From Desulfobacterales bacterium (GTDB lineage Bacteria > Desulfobacterota > Desulfobacteria > Desulfobacterales > JAHEIW01): a stretch of 23,705 nucleotides of DNA. The translations under genes were made by a program, and so were the position numbers. Below the pieces are notes generated by a model, which worked only from the letters and a program-made list of their open reading frames with translations, ran no database searches and was not told the origin of the DNA. Of this stretch, positions 18,687 through 23,705 are shown piece after piece (within the stretch, counting starts at the first letter, position 1; every line of letters begins with the position of its first letter). The stretch spans positions 1 to 23,705 of the forward strand of contig JAQYWI010000071.1 of the NCBI GenBank assembly GCA_030145015.1. The letters run 5' to 3'.

Positions 18687-19256
18687 TCAATATATGAAAT
18701 CGATGGCATACCAGTCAGTTTCAAAGTCCCATAGAGATACAAAAAACAGGATGTAGTGCAGATACAAAGGGAGGGTTTTCTTGCTAACTTCGGCCTTAAC
18801 ACTGAGTTGGTATTGCTCGTCTTTTTCCAGCCTGTTTAACGGAATTATTTTTAAGCTATTGATTTCCGTCATCCATTTTTTGGCTTCTGTAAATGACTTC
18901 GTGACTTCGGGATTGTCCTCTTTCCAGGAGCGTTTGACCGTAAACTCCTTTTTGAGATTATCGTATTTTATGGTGTGAGTAACCTCTATATCGGCGATAT
19001 CTTTGTCAAACCAAAAATTTCGGACTCTATTCAACTTGGCAAAATATAAAAATGTAGCCGGCACGCCACTTAAAATGGCGTTATTCATATCTTCTCTGAA
19101 AGCCCCTTCAAGATTTAAATACAACAGCAGATCATCTCGGGTGTTAGAGACGGTAATATTGGTCAGGGTAGCATCCTGTGCTGAGCCGGTATTTGCAATA
19201 ACTAAAAGTATGAACAGAAAGGCGACGGTTTTTACTCGTTTTATTAGCGCAATCAT
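18687..19256 (-). CDS. DUF4390 secreted protein upstream of the NtrY-like kinase
   Basis: 189 aa. A signal peptide (1-26, basic RVK then hydrophobic core, cleavage after GSA) precedes a beta-rich domain without recognised catalytic residues. The C-terminal WDFETDWYAIDF segment and position directly upstream of an NtrY-like kinase fit the DUF4390 family. The protein is probably periplasmic, with a late hydrophobic stretch (about 164-176) that may touch the membrane. Its spacing of 36 nt to the kinase suggests an operon and a possible role as a periplasmic partner of the kinase sensor domain; this is inference from context. No good ribosome site precedes the ATG. Confidence 0.8.
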   Translation of the reverse strand: MIALIKRVKTVAFLFILLVIANTGSAQDATLTNITVSNTRDDLLLYLNLEGAFREDMNNAILSGVPATFLYFAKLNRVRNFWFDKDIADIEVTHTIKYDNLKKEFTVKRSWKEDNPEVTKSFTEAKKWMTEINSLKIIPLNRLEKDEQYQLSVKAEVSKKTLPLYLHYILFFVSLWDFETDWYAIDFIY

Positions 19257-19598
19257 GTAATAAATAACCGATAGCTTGGATTCAGCCTGTTGTCCTTTTA
19301 GCCATTAAAATAACTTCGCGGAAGAAGAAAAGAAACTGTCGAAATGCGGTCCGGCATTTCAATCGCTACATCGTGATCGATCCATTTGCAACTTTTCGGT
19401 TTATTAAATAGCCGAAACCTTTATAAATTGCAAGTAATTTTGGTGACCATCAGGGGGACGTCTCAGCGGTTGGGAATCAGATCGTTATATGCGATCCTGC
19501 TGTCAGACAACAAAAAGATTGTCGCCGAAACATTGATTTGTTATAGCTCTCAGCAGTCTAAGGCAATTCATCCGGCTGACCCCTAAAAAGGAGACAGT
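19257..19598. other. 342-nt divergent spacer with several hairpins, DUF4390 / comM
   Basis: No supported gene. Hairpins seen are GAAATGC/GCATTTC (19341-19347 with 19354-19360), TTTCGG/CCGAAA (19394-19399 with 19412-19417) flanked by TTGCAA copies on both sides, and small stems around 19470-19520. A reading frame at 19386-19586 has no recognisable product and ends before the comM ribosome site. The region must hold promoters for both flanking genes, and the comM leader could be structured. No known riboswitch or small RNA was recognised. Confidence 0.5.
19588..19593 (+). promoter_or_regulatory. Ribosome binding site that fixes the TTG start of comM
   Basis: AAGGAG lies 5 nt before the TTG at 19599. 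No ATG or GTG in this frame sits at a plausible distance, and the TTG gives the family-typical N-terminus [14 protein letters not shown], so the site decides the start. Confidence 0.85.
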
Positions 19599-21134
19599 TT
19601 GCTCGCCAAAGTCCTCAGCAGTGCCGTTTTGGGAATCGATGCCTACCAGGTTGAGGTGGAGGTCGACATCACCTCCGGACTGCCCACTTTCACCACCGTC
19701 GGACTTCCGGAAACCGCGGTTAAAGAAAGCAAGGAGCGCGTTAAATCGGCGGTTAACAATTCAGGCTATCGCTTTCCGGACGACAGAATCACCGTCAATC
19801 TGGCTCCGGCGGATATAAAAAAAGAAGGAACCGGATTTGACCTGCCGATCGCCCTGGGTATTTTAGCCGCCACCGGCGTTATCCCCAAGGAACCGCTTTC
19901 TGAATATTTGATCCTGGGTGAGCTCTCGCTGGACGGCCGCATCAAAGCTGTCAAAGGTTCGCTACCCATGGCCCTGGCCGCAAAAGCTGCCGGTTATCCG
20001 GCGATAATCGTCCCGTTTGATAATAGACGCGAAGCATCGGTGGTGCAGGATATCGCTGTTTTACCGGCGAAAACGCTCTCCCAGATCGTGGGATTTTTAA
20101 GGGGATTTTCACGGATAGAACCGGAACATACCGATATTTCTGCATTATTTTCAACAGACGGTCATTATGAAATCGATTATGCCGAAGTTATGGGACAGGA
20201 ACATGCCAAACGCGCCCTTGAAATCGCAGCCGCCGGTGGTCATAACCTGGTCATGATTGGTCCGCCCGGTTCCGGAAAAACCATGCTGGCCAAACGTCTG
20301 CCCACCATCCTGCCGCCGATCAGCTTTGAAGAAGCCATGCAGACCACCAAGATATTCAGCGTCGTCGGGCTGTTGTCCAGCGGCCAGGCATTGGTTACCT
20401 CAAGGCCGTTCCGCTCGCCCCACCACACCATATCCGATGCCGGCTTAATCGGCGGCGGCCACATACCCCGGCCCGGCGAGGTCAGCCTGGCCCACAACGG
20501 TGTGCTGTTTTTAGATGAGTTGCCCGAATTTAAAAAACACGTACTGGAGGTTTTGCGTCAGCCTATAGAAGATTTAAAGGTGACCATTTCCCGCGCGACG
20601 TCCACCCTGACCTATCCTTCCAATTTTATGCTGGTGGCCGCCATGAACCCGTGTCCCTGCGGCTATTTTTCAGACGCCAAACATGAATGCCGCTGCACCC
20701 ATCAGCAAATCCGCCGCTACCGTTCCAAAATTTCCGGACCGCTGCTGGATCGTATTGATATGCATGTGGAAGTACCCGCCGTGCCTTACAAAGACCTGAT
20801 GCAGGACCACCTTGCGGAAGGTTCTGAAATCATTCGCAAACGAGTTGCCAACGCTCGTGAAATCCAGTCTAAAAGATTATCCCGGACCCAAATTTTCTGC
20901 AACGCCCAGATGAGCAGCCGCCACATCAAAAAACACTGTAAAGTAGACGACGCCTCCTGCCGCCTGTTGGAGACCGCTATCGACAAGTTTGGGCTGTCCG
21001 CCAGAGCATACAACCGCATCTTAAAGATAGCCCGCACGATTGCCGATTTAGAGAAATCGGCAGATGTCAGCGTCGCGCACATCTCCGAAGCCATCCAGTA
21101 CCGCAACCTGGACCGTGGTAAGCAGTTTAAATAA
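19599..21134 (+). CDS. comM: YifB/ComM family Mg-chelatase-like AAA+ helicase
   Basis: 511 aa from a TTG start supported by an AAGGAG site. The N-terminal ChlI-type domain begins [22 protein letters not shown]. The AAA+ domain has Walker A GPPGSGKT (221-228) and Walker [11 protein letters not shown] (about 304-313). The C-terminal part contains CPCGYF and CRC, a Cys cluster usual in the family, and [14 protein letters not shown]. ComM is a hexameric helicase that promotes branch migration during recombination of incoming DNA in natural transformation; a general recombination role is likely in species not known to be competent. Its presence with a type IV pilus operon is compatible with DNA uptake but does not prove it. 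It is a single gene, convergent with the CBS-ATPase gene. Confidence 0.93.
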   Translation: MLAKVLSSAVLGIDAYQVEVEVDITSGLPTFTTVGLPETAVKESKERVKSAVNNSGYRFPDDRITVNLAPADIKKEGTGFDLPIALGILAATGVIPKEPLSEYLILGELSLDGRIKAVKGSLPMALAAKAAGYPAIIVPFDNRREASVVQDIAVLPAKTLSQIVGFLRGFSRIEPEHTDISALFSTDGHYEIDYAEVMGQEHAKRALEIAAAGGHNLVMIGPPGSGKTMLAKRLPTILPPISFEEAMQTTKIFSVVGLLSSGQALVTSRPFRSPHHTISDAGLIGGGHIPRPGEVSLAHNGVLFLDELPEFKKHVLEVLRQPIEDLKVTISRATSTLTYPSNFMLVAAMNPCPCGYFSDAKHECRCTHQQIRRYRSKISGPLLDRIDMHVEVPAVPYKDLMQDHLAEGSEIIRKRVANAREIQSKRLSRTQIFCNAQMSSRHIKKHCKVDDASCRLLETAIDKFGLSARAYNRILKIARTIADLEKSADVSVAHISEAIQYRNLDRGKQFK

Positions 21135-21159
21135 GAAAATCAGGATAGATATTTACTTA

Positions 21160-21186
21160 TTTAAGGACGTCACCACTTTCCTTAAA
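21160..21186. terminator. Weak hairpin between convergent comM and the CBS-ATPase gene
   Basis: TTTAAGGA (21160-21167) and TCCTTAAA (21179-21186) form an 8-bp stem with an 11-nt loop, in the 76-nt gap between two convergent genes. The stem is AT-rich and no long U-tract follows, so its terminator strength is doubtful. Confidence 0.4.
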
Positions 21187-21210
21187 GGATTTCTCCAAAT
21201 TTGGTTTTCA

Positions 21211-22164
21211 TTACCCTGGGTTTGACTGGTGTTGAGTATTTTTAACATTAATTCTGATTTTCAAATGCGTTCCTTTCCCAACCTGCGACGTTATATCCAT
21301 TTTGTCCGAACATTTTTTGATATTAACTAGACCCATACCGGCTCCAAAACCAAGCTCCCGTACCCAATGCGGAGCTGTTGAATATCCAGGTTCCATGGCC
21401 TTTTGAATATCAGCGATACCGGGACCGTTATCCTTGATATCAATACGTATTTTGTCAAGTTGCACCGCAACCGTTATTGTGCCGCCGTCGGTATAGATAA
21501 CCAGATTCATTTCCGCCTCATAGCAGGCTATCGCTGCTTTGCGCACAACTAAGGGAGACATGCCCAGACGCTCTAAGGCTTTTTTAAGTCCGCTTGACGC
21601 TTCACCGGCGAGATTAAAATCTTTACCCTTCACAAAATTTTGAAAGGTAAGCGCAACTTTATCTCCGATTATATCTTCAAATATGTGGCTTGCTCGATAA
21701 CGCTGGATTTCTTCGTCATGATAATCAATTTCCAACCTGTGAAGCAGCGTTTCAATAATATCGCCTTTGGTAATTATCCCCCTGAGTCTTCCGTTTTTGC
21801 GGCCAATTACAGGCAATCGCCCGAAACCGGTCTGCTCGAGTTTGCTGACCGCATGCGTTAATGGTTCGTCTTCATATAGTATTTTTATATCTGTACTCAT
21901 CCGGTCCTTTATCGTGCATTTTTCCCCACCTTCCGCAAGCCATTTGATGAAATCTTCAATGCTGATAAGGCCTACCAACATATCTTCTTTTATTACAGGT
22001 GCACCTGAGATCCGGTTAGAGCGCAATATTTCTCTTAGCTCGCTCATCGATGTCCCGGGGTCGGCAGTGATCAAGTCCTTGGTCATGGCATCCCGAACCT
22101 TTAATTTGTATACTAATTCCTGAACTTTAGTAAATTCAGGATTCGATTTTTTCGGAATCATCAT
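21211..22164 (-). CDS. CBS-pair protein fused to an RsbT/RsbW-like ATPase domain
   Basis: 317 aa. Two CBS motifs (about 22-77 and 85-143) form a Bateman module that usually binds adenine nucleotides. The C-terminal GHKL ATPase domain (about 175-305) has an intact N-box (Glu216...Asn220), G1 box DNGPGI (245-250) and G2 box GFGAGMGL (272-279), as in RsbT/RsbW-type serine kinases. No His phospho-acceptor domain is present, so it is not a normal histidine kinase. A nucleotide-sensing switch kinase or anti-sigma-like protein is a reasonable inference. It overlaps the upstream DRTGG gene by 29 nt. Related DRTGG plus ATP-binding protein pairs often lie beside [FeFe]-hydrogenase or NuoE/NuoF-like genes in anaerobes; no such gene is in this window. 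Confidence 0.87.
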   Translation of the reverse strand: MMIPKKSNPEFTKVQELVYKLKVRDAMTKDLITADPGTSMSELREILRSNRISGAPVIKEDMLVGLISIEDFIKWLAEGGEKCTIKDRMSTDIKILYEDEPLTHAVSKLEQTGFGRLPVIGRKNGRLRGIITKGDIIETLLHRLEIDYHDEEIQRYRASHIFEDIIGDKVALTFQNFVKGKDFNLAGEASSGLKKALERLGMSPLVVRKAAIACYEAEMNLVIYTDGGTITVAVQLDKIRIDIKDNGPGIADIQKAMEPGYSTAPHWVRELGFGAGMGLVNIKKCSDKMDITSQVGKGTHLKIRINVKNTQHQSNPG

Positions 22165-22528
22165 CGCTGGCTAACCCTTTTTCATGTAAGCGACCGCAAC
22201 ACTCATACATGAGCAATTTAGTTACAATAAGGGGGATTTTCTTCTCGTCTGCCAAGTTTATCGTGTCCGGTTGGGGGGTTTTGCCGTTAACAAAACACAC
22301 GGCACTGATTTCTGCCATTTCTGCGGTGCGTATAACCTGCGAATTTGTGAGTCCAGTTAAAAGAAATGAGCCGGACTTAACAAATGCTAGAACATCACTC
22401 ATCAAGTCAGAGGCATATGCCATTTTTATTTCTTTATCTAAATAATCGTGGCCACATAAAACCTCCGCCTCTAAGACATTTTTTATATGAGCCAAGTTCA
22501 TTTTATTGTTTAATTTTTTTGTCATCAT
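22136..22528 (-). CDS. DRTGG-domain protein
   Basis: 130 aa, essentially a single small alpha/beta DRTGG-type domain: an N-terminal AHIKNVLEAEVLCGHDYLDKEIKMAYASDLMSDVL segment, then GSFLLTGLTNSQVIRTAEMAEISAVCFVNGK and a C-terminal LPLIVTK-like strand (IPLIVTKLLMYE). The domain is found alone or fused to CBS or PTA proteins and is thought to be regulatory; no catalytic residues are known. A GAGG site is 5 nt before the first ATG. It overlaps the CBS-ATPase gene, so the two are very probably made together and may interact. It is transcribed away from the mutase operon. Confidence 0.82.
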   Translation of the reverse strand: MMTKKLNNKMNLAHIKNVLEAEVLCGHDYLDKEIKMAYASDLMSDVLAFVKSGSFLLTGLTNSQVIRTAEMAEISAVCFVNGKTPQPDTINLADEKKIPLIVTKLLMYECCGRLHEKGLASDDDSEKIES

Positions 22529-22755
22529 TCTAACCTCATAGCTTCAAATTTACAGGCTTCCATAAAAACCCAAACTGCTTAAAGCAGGATGGGATCGCGC
22601 GTTTTATATCATATCTTTGGCGCGGTATGCAACCTTCACTCCTTGCTCCAATAATTAGAGATGAACTCAAAGTGTACCATATAAATAAAAGTGAATAATA
22701 AAAGATAATTCACTATTCAAGCGTTCACACCGATTTAATTCCCAGAAAAAAGAAC

Positions 22756-22784
22756 TTGACAGCTCTTGCTTTCCCGGCATTAAT
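22756..22784 (+). promoter_or_regulatory. Sigma-70-type promoter of the acyl-CoA mutase genes
   Basis: A perfect TTGACA (22756-22761), a 17-nt spacer and ATTAAT (22779-22784, 4/6 to TATAAT) point toward the mutase genes. The expected start near 22791 leaves a leader of about 125 nt before the small-subunit ATG. This is a good consensus match; activity is inferred. Confidence 0.6.
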
Positions 22785-22793
22785 AGACTGAGC

Positions 22794-22823
22794 GGTCGGT
22801 TTAAACCGGCCAGTCGGTTTAAT
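22794..22823. promoter_or_regulatory. Operator-like palindrome plus direct repeat just downstream of the promoter
   Basis: GGTCGGTTTAAACCGGCC (22794-22811) is an 18-bp near-perfect palindrome with one mismatched pair. GTCGGTTTAA recurs exactly 18 bp on (22795-22804 and 22813-22822). It starts about 10 nt after the -10 element, covering the likely transcription start, where a repressor would block RNA polymerase. CGGT-rich palindromes are common targets of TetR-family repressors of acyl-CoA genes; the actual regulator is unknown. Confidence 0.55.
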
Positions 22824-22834
22824 ATGAATTCGGA

Positions 22835-22856
22835 TTTGACTGCAAGGTACGTCAAA
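22835..22856. promoter_or_regulatory. Second inverted repeat in the mutase leader
   Basis: TTTGAC (22835-22840) and GTCAAA (22851-22856) are perfect inverted hexamers separated by 10 nt. It lies about 45 nt after the presumed transcription start and 60 nt before the small-subunit ATG. It could be a second regulator site or a small leader hairpin. Confidence 0.4.
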
Positions 22857-22904
22857 TAATCTTATTTGTGTGTAAATAGATATAGCGATTTTTCGCCCAA
22901 TCGT

Positions 22905-22911
22905 AAGGAGG
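22905..22911 (+). promoter_or_regulatory. Ribosome binding site that fixes the mutase small-subunit start
   Basis: A complete AAGGAGG lies 5 nt before the ATG at 22917. An upstream in-frame ATG at 22866 has no such site and would add 17 residues that do not resemble the family, so 22917 is the start. Confidence 0.9.
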
Positions 22912-22916
22912 ACCGG

Positions 22917-23324
22917 ATGGAAAGAGGCGCGAAAACAAGGATCCTGCTTGGAAAATTGGGCCTCGATGCCCACGATAACGGTATTATCATTGTTGCCAAA
23001 TGGCTTTCGGATGCCGGATTTGAGGTGGTCTACGCTGGCATTTACCATACCCCTGAGAGCTTCCTTCAAAGTGCGTTACAGGAAGGGGTGGATGCCATGG
23101 GTTGCAGTTTTTTGGGGGGAGAGCATCTATTCTATGTGCGCAAACTAACGGAATTGATGAAGGCCCGGCAGATTAACAGGATTAAATTAATCGTGGGCGG
23201 TGTGATTCCCCCTGATGATGTGGGGGAACTCAAACGACTGGGAGTCGGGTGTGTTTTTACCCCCGGAACCATGCGGGAAACGATCATTGAAGCCCTGACG
23301 GACTTCTTGAAAAAATCCGAATGA
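22917..23324 (+). CDS. Cobalamin-binding small subunit of a B12-dependent acyl-CoA mutase
   Basis: 135 aa, the size of a free-standing B12-binding subunit. The base-off/His-on motif is present as LDAHDNG (Asp17, His19, Gly22), with His19 expected to coordinate cobalt. The SFLGGEH region corresponds to the family's Ser-containing nucleotide-loop segment, and VGGVIPPDD matches the GG motif. It forms a heterodimer or heterotetramer with the large subunit encoded 55 nt downstream. The motif reads DAHDNG rather than the usual DGHDRG, a mild departure that fits the unusual large subunit. This split arrangement is used by isobutyryl-CoA, 2-hydroxyisobutyryl-CoA and some methylmalonyl-CoA mutases, so substrate cannot be told from this subunit alone. 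Confidence 0.9.
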   Translation: MERGAKTRILLGKLGLDAHDNGIIIVAKWLSDAGFEVVYAGIYHTPESFLQSALQEGVDAMGCSFLGGEHLFYVRKLTELMKARQINRIKLIVGGVIPPDDVGELKRLGVGCVFTPGTMRETIIEALTDFLKKSE

Positions 23325-23379
23325 TCGAGATTCGGCATTCCATATAAAACGGCGGTGCGCATACAAGGAGAGTAAAAAC

Positions 23380-23705
23380 ATGAAGCCAAAAGAAACCAAA
23401 ACGACCCAAGGCGCCTATCTGGAAGGAGAGCGCTTGCCCCACTTCAAAAGCCTCTCCGGCAGAGAATATAAAGAGGTTTACAGCCCCCGGGATGCCGACG
23501 GGGACCCTGAACTGCCGGGTGCTTATCCCTTTACCCGCGGCATCCACAAAACCATGTATCGAGGCCGACTGTGGACCCGTCGGCAGCAAAGTGGATACCG
23601 CTCCGGTAAGGAGAGTAACGAACGCATCAAATATTTGCTCTCCGTCGGCCAAACCGGAATCAACATGGATCCGGACCTGCCGACCCATCTGGCCCTTGAC
23701 CCCGA
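23380..23705 (+). CDS. Acyl-CoA mutase large subunit, N-terminal part (runs off the right edge)
   Basis: 108 codons are present, cut at the window end. AAGGAGAG lies about 8 nt before the ATG. The sequence matches the methylmalonyl-CoA mutase large-subunit family: LPGAYPFTRGIHKTMYRGRL, then WTRRQQSGYRSGKESNERIKYLL and GQTGINMDPDLPTHLALDP. In MCM the corresponding blocks read TIRQYAGFS and GLSVAFDLPT. Thus the active-site Tyr (Phe in isobutyryl-CoA mutase, Ile in 2-hydroxyisobutyryl-CoA mutase) is Gln70 here, and the Ala-Phe pair becomes Asp97-Pro98. Asp97 falls 27 residues after Gln70, the same spacing as Ile90 and Asp117 of 2-hydroxyisobutyryl-CoA mutase. The substrate is therefore unlikely to be plain methylmalonyl-CoA. 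Its identity cannot be named from this fragment. Confidence 0.88.
   Translation, partial: MKPKETKTTQGAYLEGERLPHFKSLSGREYKEVYSPRDADGDPELPGAYPFTRGIHKTMYRGRLWTRRQQSGYRSGKESNERIKYLLSVGQTGINMDPDLPTHLALDP

Larger units (their letters stand above)
22529..22916. other. 388-nt divergent control region, DRTGG gene / acyl-CoA mutase
   Basis: No gene. The right half holds a promoter (22756-22784), an operator-like palindrome with a direct repeat (22794-22823) and a second inverted repeat (22835-22856), all listed separately. The left half (22529-22750) is AT-rich with an inverted pair GTGAAT/ATTCAC (22691-22696, 22708-22713). No clear promoter for the DRTGG gene was found. No cobalamin riboswitch B12 box was seen. 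Confidence 0.6.

Noticed and set aside
19386..19586. 66-codon plus-strand reading frame upstream of comM
   Set aside because: No family resemblance, no good ribosome site and it overlaps the hairpins of the leader. It is kept only as a possible leader structure.
22618..22636. Sigma-54 promoter-like TGGCGC...TGCAA upstream of the DRTGG and mutase genes
   Set aside because: The GG and GC elements are 8 nt apart instead of the required 10, so it would not be a functional -24/-12 promoter.
22529..22916. Cobalamin riboswitch before the B12-dependent mutase
   Set aside because: No B12-box (GCCACTG-type) sequence and no matching fold were seen; DNA-level operators explain the region better.

Overview
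The window looks like chromosomal core sequence from an anaerobic member of the Desulfobacterota (former Deltaproteobacteria), probably a sulfate-reducer-type lineage. This is inferred from the gene families: a pilNOPQ cluster, a DUF4390-NtrY-NtrX run, a LysR regulator resembling the selenium-metabolism-associated group, a DRTGG/CBS-kinase pair and a two-subunit B12-dependent acyl-CoA mutase. No rRNA, tRNA, CRISPR array, prophage or intact insertion sequence was seen.

Layout. (1) 1-4864, plus strand: the 3' part of a type IV pilus alignment/secretin operon, pilN-pilO-pilP-pilQ; pilM would lie just off the left edge. (2) 4917-8616, minus strand: serS, threonine synthase and a six-TPR lipoprotein that converges on pilQ across a strong bidirectional hairpin. 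The TPR protein is a good candidate for the secretin pilotin (Tgl/PilF/PilW type). (3) 8797-12234: 5-formyltetrahydrofolate cyclo-ligase (plus) overlapping tail-to-tail with a K+ channel-RCK protein (minus), then pcm and a DUF368/PopT-type membrane protein (plus). (4) 12415-19256, all minus: DUF4390 protein, NtrY-like kinase, NtrX-like sigma-54 activator, rsmD, coaD and a LysR regulator. The spacers here carry an unusual density of short-period (6, 7 or 9 nt) tandem tracts, several arranged as inverted arms and some running into the 3' ends of genes. (5) 19599-21134, plus: a YifB/ComM AAA+ protein with a TTG start. (6) 21211-22528, minus: a DRTGG-domain protein and a CBS-CBS-RsbT-like ATPase, overlapping by 29 nt. 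(7) 22917-23705, plus: the cobalamin-binding small subunit and the N-terminus of the large subunit of an acyl-CoA mutase, running off the right edge.

How the parts work together: the first five genes assigned to pili (pilN, pilO, pilP, pilQ and the TPR lipoprotein) can form most of the inner-membrane alignment complex and the outer-membrane secretin with its assembly factor. NtrY and NtrX form a two-component pair acting through sigma-54. The mutase pair sits behind a good sigma-70-type promoter overlapped downstream by a palindromic operator, so it looks like an inducible, repressor-controlled catabolic operon.

The most interesting items are the mutase large subunit, whose substrate-pocket residues differ from methylmalonyl-CoA mutase (Gln where MCM has its active-site Tyr; Asp at the position that is diagnostic in 2-hydroxyisobutyryl-CoA mutase), its operator region, the orphan DRTGG/CBS-kinase pair diverging from it, and the cluster of short-period hairpin repeats.
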